Shown piece after piece: positions 58,317 through 64,000 of a stretch of DNA of 64,000 nucleotides. The notes below the pieces were generated by a model, which had not been told where the DNA came from, did no database searches, and worked only from the letters and a program-made list of their open reading frames with translations. A program made the translations under genes and the position numbers. The stretch lies in NCBI RefSeq assembly GCF_003344865.1, contig NZ_CP031165.1, forward strand, positions 1,803,910 through 1,867,909, given 5' to 3'. Source of the DNA: Euzebya pacifica (lineage in GTDB: Bacteria > Actinomycetota > Nitriliruptoria > Euzebyales > Euzebyaceae). Numbering within the stretch: position 1 is the first letter of the stretch; every line of letters starts with the position of its first letter.

Positions 58317-59720
58317 ATGGATCGTGGTCACCGCAGCCCCCGAGTCCTCACCGCGGTCGCGGTGCTGGCTGCGTTCCTGCTGGTCGCCGCGGCCCCGCCC
58401 AACGATCCGCTCGTCTCCCAGCAGGCCCATCTGACCATCGTCGGGGCGTTCGACGCCTGGGACACGAGGCGCGGCGAGGGGGCGGTCGTTGCGGTGCTCG
58501 ACACCGGCGTCGACCTGGACCACCCCGACCTGGCCGGCCGCCTGGTGGAGGGCATCGACCTGGTCGAACCCGACACCCCGCCCGACGACCCCCAGGGCCA
58601 CGGCACCATCGTGGCCGGCGTGATCGCCGCGGTCGCCGACAACGGTCGTGGGGTGAGCGGGGTTGCGCCGCAGGCCATGGTCATGCCGATCCGTGTGCTC
58701 GACGCCGGAGGGCGGGGCACCTCCGACATCGTCGCCGACGGCATCCGACATGCCATCGAGCAGCAGGTGCAGGTCATCAACCTGTCCCTGGCCGAGGTCC
58801 AGTCCGAGGACGACGACGAGGACGAGGGAACCACCGGACCCCCGTTGTTGCCCGGGGTGTCGCTCGTGCAGGACCGCGAGGTCATCCGGGCGATCGAGGA
58901 GGCCGACGAGGCCGGCATCCTCGTGGTGGCCGCCGCCGGCAACGACGGCCGCGCCTCCACGCCCTACGACGCCGACGTCCCCGTCCTGGTCGTGGGCGCC
59001 ACCGACAGCGACGACGTGCGGTGGGAGGAGTCCAACCACGACGACCGCACGCTGTTCGCCCCGGGCGTGGCGATCCTGTCCACGTGGAGCGAGGGCCGCT
59101 ATGCCCGGTCCGACGGCACCTCCTTCGCCACCCCGATCGTGGCGGCCGGCGCGGCGATGCTGATGGGTGCCGGCGTGTCGGCGGAGGACACCGTCACCCG
59201 CCTGGTCGACACCGCGGTCCGGTTGGAGGACGATCAGGAAGCGGAGGTGGGGTTGGGTCGCGTCGACCTGGCCGCCGCCGTGCAGGGCGTCGATCCCGCT
59301 CCGCCGACGACCCCTCCGGCGGTGACGACGCCGACCCCTGCGCCGGCCACCACGGCGCCGGCCGCCTCCACCCCGGCCCCGACGGACGGCGTCGAGGTGG
59401 TGGAGCCCGTGCAGGAGGTGACCGAGCCCCCACCGGCGCCGGCCCAGGTGACCGAGCCGCCGCCCGACATCACCCAGGCCGCTCCCGTGGCGACCACCCC
59501 GCCGCCGACGGCGGTGGCGCTCGAACCCGTCGAGGTGGTGACGGTCCCGACCACGATGCCCACGACCCCCTCGGCCACGCCGGCCACGTCGGCGGAGGAC
59601 ACAGCGCCGGGCCTGGCCGTCGACGAGCAGGACCGTGGTCCCCTCATCACCGTGGCCACGATGTTGCTGGGCGTGGACGTGCTGCTGGCCGGCTGGGTCC
59701 TCGCCGGCCGTCGCACCTGA
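58317..59720 (+). CDS. membrane-anchored subtilisin-like (S8, mycosin-like) protease
   Basis: A 467-residue exported serine protease. A signal peptide (about residues 9-27) precedes the S8 domain with the triad Asp62 (VLDTGVDLDHP), His95 (GHGTIVAGVI) and Ser269 (GTSFATPIVAAGAAM), plus the oxyanion Asn in AAAGNDG. A Pro/Thr-rich stalk follows, then a C-terminal membrane helix (VATMLLGVDVLLAGWVLAG) with an Arg-rich end. This is the topology of mycosins, but no ESX genes are in the window. GGAG precedes the ATG; a GTG at 58251 overlapping proB is possible. Confidence 0.9.
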   Translation: MDRGHRSPRVLTAVAVLAAFLLVAAAPPNDPLVSQQAHLTIVGAFDAWDTRRGEGAVVAVLDTGVDLDHPDLAGRLVEGIDLVEPDTPPDDPQGHGTIVAGVIAAVADNGRGVSGVAPQAMVMPIRVLDAGGRGTSDIVADGIRHAIEQQVQVINLSLAEVQSEDDDEDEGTTGPPLLPGVSLVQDREVIRAIEEADEAGILVVAAAGNDGRASTPYDADVPVLVVGATDSDDVRWEESNHDDRTLFAPGVAILSTWSEGRYARSDGTSFATPIVAAGAAMLMGAGVSAEDTVTRLVDTAVRLEDDQEAEVGLGRVDLAAAVQGVDPAPPTTPPAVTTPTPAPATTAPAASTPAPTDGVEVVEPVQEVTEPPPAPAQVTEPPPDITQAAPVATTPPPTAVALEPVEVVTVPTTMPTTPSATPATSAEDTAPGLAVDEQDRGPLITVATMLLGVDVLLAGWVLAGRRT

Positions 59721-59739
59721 GCGGCGCTGCCGGCCCGCC

Positions 59740-60963
59740 TCAGTCGGTGGGCGTCGGCTCGGCGGCTCCGCCTCCGCGCGACGGGGACGCCTCGGCGATC
59801 AGCAACGCCAGCCGGCAGCGCATCAGCCCATCGCTGGTGCGCGGGTCCAGCCCGGCGCGTTCGACGAACCGGTCCAGCCGGTAGGCGACGGTGTTGGCGT
59901 GCACGTCGATCGCCTCGCCAGCAGCGACGAGCTTGCCGTCGGCACGGATGTAGGCGTCGACGGTGTGGGCCATCTGCGGGTCGGCGCGCAGGGCGGCGAC
60001 GGCGTCGCGGACGAGCGGCTCGACGCGCGACAGCTCACCGCTGGAGACACACGCGAACCAGTCGTCGGCATACGCCAGCCGCGACCGGCCGAGCGCCGAG
60101 GCAGCCGCGTGGGCGAGCTCGGCATCCCGCACGGTCTCCTTGGCGCCCGACAAGCCCGGACGTGCCATGCCGATGCCGACGGGGTCGTCGACCAGGTCCA
60201 GGGGGAACGCGCCGTCAGCGGTGGCCACGGTCAGGAGGAGGACGCGGTCGGGCCGTTCGACCATCACGACCCCGTCTCGGCACGAACGGAGCGGATCGTC
60301 GCCCTCACGCGGGGGACGGACCGCCGCGACGAACGTGGCGTCCGGGTCCAACCCAAGGGCGGCTGCCTCGTGACGGGCCTGCGTCTCGGTGGCCGGCAGG
60401 CCGGCGAGGATGTCGAGGAACCCGGCGGATCGTCGTCGGGTCCGCGCGACCTGCTCGCGGGCCACGTCGTGGTGGGCCTCGGTGACCACCGAGGACACGG
60501 TGTGCATCATCGTCCAGAAGTGGCGCGACAGGCTGAGCAGGTCGGTCACGGTCTCGTGCCCCTGCTGCATGGCACGGTCGCTCAGGGCGGACCAGACCTC
60601 TCCGAAGGCGACCTGCATGGCCTCGACCAGCTGGTCGACCGGCAGGGCCTGCATGGCCCGGCGTTCGCCCAGGGCCCGTCGCGTCTGGATCTCCTGCTGG
60701 GTCGGCTCGCGATCCTCCGCCAGGACGCGGACGAGCATGCCGGTCGTGGCGCGCACCGACCACCACAGGTCGTCGCGGGGGACGGCTCGGCCGGTGTAGG
60801 AACCCAGGCGCGTCTGGATCGTCCGCACGACGGACTCCGTCAGCTCGTCGACGTCGTGCAGCAGCTCCGCGGCAACCCGTGATGCGGGGCGGGTGGCCAC
60901 GGCGACCGGTTCCGCAGAAAGCGCCGTGTCGTCGAAGCGCAGCGGGTCGAAGGTTCGGCTCAC
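59740..60963 (-). CDS. PucR-family transcriptional regulator
   Basis: A 407-residue regulator. The N-terminal helical region (about residues 30-190) and a middle GGDEF-like region lead to the C-terminal PucR helix-turn-helix: VDAYIRADGKLVAAGEAIDV then HANTVAYRLDRFVERAGLD. Such proteins control purine, amino-acid or other catabolic genes. The GTG at 60963 has a weak GAAGG upstream. It is monocistronic, convergent with the subtilase gene and next to the TetR/MMPL pair; its targets are unknown. Confidence 0.88.
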   Translation of the reverse strand: MSRTFDPLRFDDTALSAEPVAVATRPASRVAAELLHDVDELTESVVRTIQTRLGSYTGRAVPRDDLWWSVRATTGMLVRVLAEDREPTQQEIQTRRALGERRAMQALPVDQLVEAMQVAFGEVWSALSDRAMQQGHETVTDLLSLSRHFWTMMHTVSSVVTEAHHDVAREQVARTRRRSAGFLDILAGLPATETQARHEAAALGLDPDATFVAAVRPPREGDDPLRSCRDGVVMVERPDRVLLLTVATADGAFPLDLVDDPVGIGMARPGLSGAKETVRDAELAHAAASALGRSRLAYADDWFACVSSGELSRVEPLVRDAVAALRADPQMAHTVDAYIRADGKLVAAGEAIDVHANTVAYRLDRFVERAGLDPRTSDGLMRCRLALLIAEASPSRGGGAAEPTPTD

Positions 60964-61009
60964 GCGCCTTCATGCTGCCACACCGCCGGGAGCCGTGGCG
61001 GCGGGCCGG

Positions 61010-61669
61010 TCACCCCTCTGCGGCGAGGGCAGCGATGCCGTCGAGGACACGGTCGATGGCGAAGGCGAACACCTGGTCGCCGTCGACATCCGGCCAGACA
61101 CCGGCCACGGCCCTGAGGTTGGGGAAGCGCTCGTCGGCAGCCGACGTCAGCTGGTCCATGAACGTGCGCTGGGCCTCCGGCGTCGCGCCGAGCACCTCGT
61201 CGGCGCTCCGCTGCATGAGCGTGTCACCGAGGATCGTCGAGAACAGCACGCGATGGGCCTGGACCGCCTGTTCGGGGGTGAGGCCGGCCGTCAGGAACGC
61301 GCCCATGATGGTGTTCAGGACCTGCAGCATGGTGTCGGTCCGGATGCCCGAGGCCATGGCGACCTCGACGATTCCGGGGTAGCGCACGAAGACCCTTCGC
61401 ACCTGCACCGCGGCGTCGCGCAGCGTGCGGCGCCAGTCCTCGGCGTGGTCGATGGGGTTCACATCGGCGATCAGCCGGGCCATGACCAGCTCGGTGAGCT
61501 CGTCGATGTCGCCGACGTGGCGGTACAGCGACATGGGTGCGCGACCGAGTTCGCGCGCCACCCGCCGCATGGACAGGGCTTCCATGGTCTCCCGCTCCAC
61601 GATCACGAGCGCCGCGTCGACGATCGTGTCCTTGGTCAGGGGAGCAGCGGTCCTGGTCGACTCGGTCAT
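61010..61669 (-). CDS. TetR-family repressor of the MMPL transporter
   Basis: A 219-residue TetR-type regulator. The helix-turn-helix is LSMRRVARELGRAPMSLYRH then VGDIDEL; the C-terminal domain resembles TetR_C groups that bind drugs or lipids. The ATG at 61669 lies 6 nt after TACGGT (a leaderless promoter), itself inside a perfect 13-bp inverted repeat shared with the divergent MMPL gene. Autorepression and repression of the transporter are the likely roles. Confidence 0.9.
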   Translation of the reverse strand: MTESTRTAAPLTKDTIVDAALVIVERETMEALSMRRVARELGRAPMSLYRHVGDIDELTELVMARLIADVNPIDHAEDWRRTLRDAAVQVRRVFVRYPGIVEVAMASGIRTDTMLQVLNTIMGAFLTAGLTPEQAVQAHRVLFSTILGDTLMQRSADEVLGATPEAQRTFMDQLTSAADERFPNLRAVAGVWPDVDGDQVFAFAIDRVLDGIAALAAEG

Positions 61670-61707
61670 GCGTACACCGTACACATTCTCGCGCGTACGG
61701 TGTACGC
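61670..61707. promoter_or_regulatory. TetR operator and divergent promoters
   Basis: A perfect 13-bp inverted repeat GCGTACACCGTAC-N12-GTACGGTGTACGC; each arm contains its own smaller palindrome GTAC-N3-GTAC. TACGGT (minus strand, 61676-61681) and TACGCT (plus strand, 61703-61708) overlap the arms, so a bound repressor would block both directions. Confidence 0.75.
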
Positions 61708-61815
61708 TATTCGCGTCGCACCGTCACGATCGGTGCGCTGCCCGCTCCGGCGCCATTCCTCCTGCGACCCCTGTGCTCGCGTCCGGACCGGTACCCCCAG
61801 AAAGGTCTCCTGCCT

Positions 61816-64000
61816 GTGAACGCCCTCGTCATCGCCCTGTCCCGAGCCGTCAGGCGCGCACCGGCCGTCGTGCTGGTCGTCGCCCTGGTGCTGACCGCCG
61901 CCATCGGTGCCGTCGGCTTCCCCAGGATCGAGCAGGGGGGTGGCAACGAGGGCTTCAGCCCCGACAACCCCGAGCTGCTCGCCCAGCAACGTGTCCAGGA
62001 GGTCTTCGGTTCCTCCGGTGACGTGGTCCTGCAGGTGCTGCTCCGCGCCGAGGAGGGCGGCGACGTCCTGTCCGCAGCCGGGGTGCAGGCCACCCTGGGC
62101 ATCCAGCAGGCCGTCCAGGCCAGCGAGGCCGGTCAGTACCTGGTGCAGCGGCCCGACCAGCCGCCGCTGATCTCCCCGCTGCTCGGCGTGCTCCAGGCCG
62201 CGGGCGCGCAGGGCATCGACCCGACCGCGCTGGACGACGCCACCGTCGACCAGCTGTTCGCGGCCTCGTTGGCGCAGATGCCCAGCGAACAGGCGGGCTT
62301 CGTCACCGGCTTGTTGCCGGCGTCCGCGGGCATCGACGCGGCCACCCCGGTCGAGCAGCCCGAGTCACCCCTGGCGCTGGCCATCCTCTTCCTCGACAGC
62401 GAGGCCCTTCCTGCCGACGACGTCGAATCGGCCGAGGTCGTGCAGGACATCGCCGCGATCATCGAGGGCGTCGAGGTCGACGGCGTCACCCTCGAGCCGT
62501 TCGCCTTCGAGCTGCTGTTCGCCAACCAGGACAGCTTCACCGACGAGATCGGCCGGCTGTTCGCGATGGCCATCGGGATCATCCTGCTGATCCTCGGGTT
62601 CGTCTACTTCTCCAAGCCGCAGGCGGACGGCAGCTGGTTCACCTCGATCCGCCGCACGGTCGCCGACGTCGCCACGACCATCGCCGTGATCATGATGGCC
62701 ATCATCTGGGTGCAGGGCTTCGCCGGCATCCTCGGCCCGCAGGGGCTGGGGTGGATCGACGCGCTGGCCGAGCCGGCGCAGCTGCTGCCCGTCCTGCTGG
62801 TCGGCCTGGGCGTCGACTACGGCATCCACATGACGTCGCGCTATCGCTCCGAGGTCGCCGAGGGGTCGGTGCCCGACGCGATCGGCACGGCCACGAAGAC
62901 CGTCGGTGTGGCCCTGGTCCTGGCGACCGTGACCACCGCCGTCGGCTTCCTCACCAACCTGACCGCCCCCGTTCCGGCGCTGGCGGACTTCGGCGTCCTG
63001 GCCGCGGTCGGCATCGTGGCCGCCTTCGTCCTGATGCTGACGGTCTTTCCGTCGCTGCGCCTGCTGCTGGACCGTCGTGCCGAGGCCAAGGGCACGCTGC
63101 CCCGCCAGACCCTCTCCTCCAACAGCGAGGGCCTGCTGCCACGGATGATGGCCGGTGTCTCGGTCTTCGCCGAGCGGCTGGCCGTGCCCACCCTGATCGT
63201 CACCGCTGGCATCGGCGGCGTGCTGGGCGTCATCGGCCTGATGAACGTGTCCACGGAGTTCTCCTTCACCGACTTCCTGCCCGAGGACGACCCGCTGATC
63301 GTCACCTTCGACACGCTCACCGAGGAGTTCGGTGGCGGCGCGGGCGAGACGACGACGGTGGTGATCGACGGGACCATGACCCCCGAGGCCCACAACGCCC
63401 TCGTCGCCGCCCAGCAGGAGCTGGCCGGGGTGGCCGACGTGCAGGTGTTCGGCGAGAACGCCCAGGCGACCTCGCCCGTGACCGTCCTCGCCCAGGTCCT
63501 TGCCAGCCTGCAGCCGGCGGACCAGGCCGCGCCGAGCGCAGGCCTTGCCACACCGGTGGACCCGGCCCTGGCCCAGCAGATCGCCGGCATGCTCGAGCCC
63601 GGCGGCCTGACCGTCCCGGCCGACACCGACGTCGAGGCCCTCTACGACCTGCTGCTGCAGGCCGCCCCGGACGTCGCCGGCCAGGTCATCGCTGCCCAGG
63701 ACGACGTGGTCCGCGTCAGCGTCTCCACGGCCGCCGGCGAGGAGCGGGCGGTCGCGCTCGGCGAGAACCTCGACGCGGTGTTCGCGCCGGTCGAGGCCGA
63801 GCTCGGCGGGGACAGCGTCGTCGTCACCTCCGACGGGATCATCTCCAGCCGCATCGTGACCAGCCTGCGCGACAGCCAGCTCCGCTCGCTGTTCATCGCC
63901 GTCCTCGCCGCCATGGTGCTGCTGGTCCTGAACTTCTGGGTCACCGAGCGTCGTCCCATGCTCGGTGTCGTCACCATCGCCCCGGTGGCGCTGGTGGTCC
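61816..64000 (+). CDS. MMPL/RND-superfamily transporter, C-terminus beyond the window
   Basis: About 728 codons of a polytopic exporter. It starts MNALVIALSRAVRRAPAVVL (GTG at 61816, GAAAGG about 10 nt upstream), has a large outer loop, then a first membrane bundle with VGLGVDYGIHMTSRYR, the proton-relay/sterol-sensing motif of MMPL/RND proteins. A second periplasmic loop begins after VSTEFSFTDFLPEDDPL, and the start of a second bundle follows (VLAAMVLLVLNFWVTERRP). MMPL proteins export lipids or drugs. The divergent TetR gene is its likely local regulator. Confidence 0.92.
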   Translation, partial: MNALVIALSRAVRRAPAVVLVVALVLTAAIGAVGFPRIEQGGGNEGFSPDNPELLAQQRVQEVFGSSGDVVLQVLLRAEEGGDVLSAAGVQATLGIQQAVQASEAGQYLVQRPDQPPLISPLLGVLQAAGAQGIDPTALDDATVDQLFAASLAQMPSEQAGFVTGLLPASAGIDAATPVEQPESPLALAILFLDSEALPADDVESAEVVQDIAAIIEGVEVDGVTLEPFAFELLFANQDSFTDEIGRLFAMAIGIILLILGFVYFSKPQADGSWFTSIRRTVADVATTIAVIMMAIIWVQGFAGILGPQGLGWIDALAEPAQLLPVLLVGLGVDYGIHMTSRYRSEVAEGSVPDAIGTATKTVGVALVLATVTTAVGFLTNLTAPVPALADFGVLAAVGIVAAFVLMLTVFPSLRLLLDRRAEAKGTLPRQTLSSNSEGLLPRMMAGVSVFAERLAVPTLIVTAGIGGVLGVIGLMNVSTEFSFTDFLPEDDPLIVTFDTLTEEFGGGAGETTTVVIDGTMTPEAHNALVAAQQELAGVADVQVFGENAQATSPVTVLAQVLASLQPADQAAPSAGLATPVDPALAQQIAGMLEPGGLTVPADTDVEALYDLLLQAAPDVAGQVIAAQDDVVRVSVSTAAGEERAVALGENLDAVFAPVEAELGGDSVVVTSDGIISSRIVTSLRDSQLRSLFIAVLAAMVLLVLNFWVTERRPMLGVVTIAPVALVV

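Overview
The window is very GC-rich, gene-dense DNA with GTG and TTG starts, frequent 4-bp ATGA/GTGA overlaps, and actinobacterial gene types (13E12-type DUF222/HNH gene, PucR and GAF-ANTAR regulators, WS/DGAT, a mycosin-like subtilase, an Eis-like acetyltransferase). It is most likely the chromosome of a member of the Actinomycetota. A deep-branching group such as Nitriliruptoria/Euzebyales would fit, but I cannot prove that from one window. I saw no rRNA, tRNA, CRISPR array, transposase or phage module.

Layout. 0-8.4 kb: a lipid or alcohol catabolic locus. A TetR gene with a P450 and an acyl-CoA dehydrogenase faces an aldehyde dehydrogenase, a thiolase and a FadB-type enzyme across a palindromic operator. 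8.5-12.5 kb: NUDIX hydrolase, membrane protein, wax-ester synthase/DGAT, DUF4870 protein. 12.7-17.9 kb: radical SAM/B12 protein, its DUF2344 partner and RNase E/G. 18-23 kb: a caa3-type cytochrome oxidase cluster (coxB with fused cytochrome c; coxA-coxC fusion; small membrane protein; CtaG). 22.9-27.2 kb: ECF sigma factor with a membrane partner, PNPOx-fold protein, class III cyclase and a zinc-ribbon/FHA protein. 27.3-32.7 kb: a three-gene operon (CBS-domain protein, a 1127-residue fusion, acyl-CoA ligase). The fusion joins an IDO/PrnB-like haem dioxygenase fold to an FAD/NADPH reductase and a cytochrome b5 domain; this is the most novel item here. 32.9-39.6 kb: Clp-N protein, rplU-rpmA, RDD protein, Eis-like acetyltransferase, cystathionine beta-synthase, cystathionine gamma-synthase/lyase, SGNH hydrolase. 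39.6-46.6 kb: a one-direction glycosyltransferase island with two GAF-ANTAR regulators. 46.7-51.1 kb: quinone oxidoreductase, META lipoprotein, DUF222/HNH gene with a probable SOS box, and a repeat-rich 0.5-kb gap. 51.1-64 kb: 2-hydroxyacid dehydrogenase, a double CocE/S15 hydrolase, obg, proB, subtilase, PucR regulator, and a TetR gene facing an MMPL transporter that runs off the right edge.

How it fits together. rne, rplU-rpmA and obg-proB are usually close neighbours in actinobacteria. Here they keep their order and strand but are pulled apart by about 16 kb and 21 kb of other genes, so the window reads as a conserved backbone with two accessory blocks. At least six genes carry TANNNT exactly 6-7 nt before the start codon and no clear Shine-Dalgarno sequence, which points to frequent leaderless transcription.
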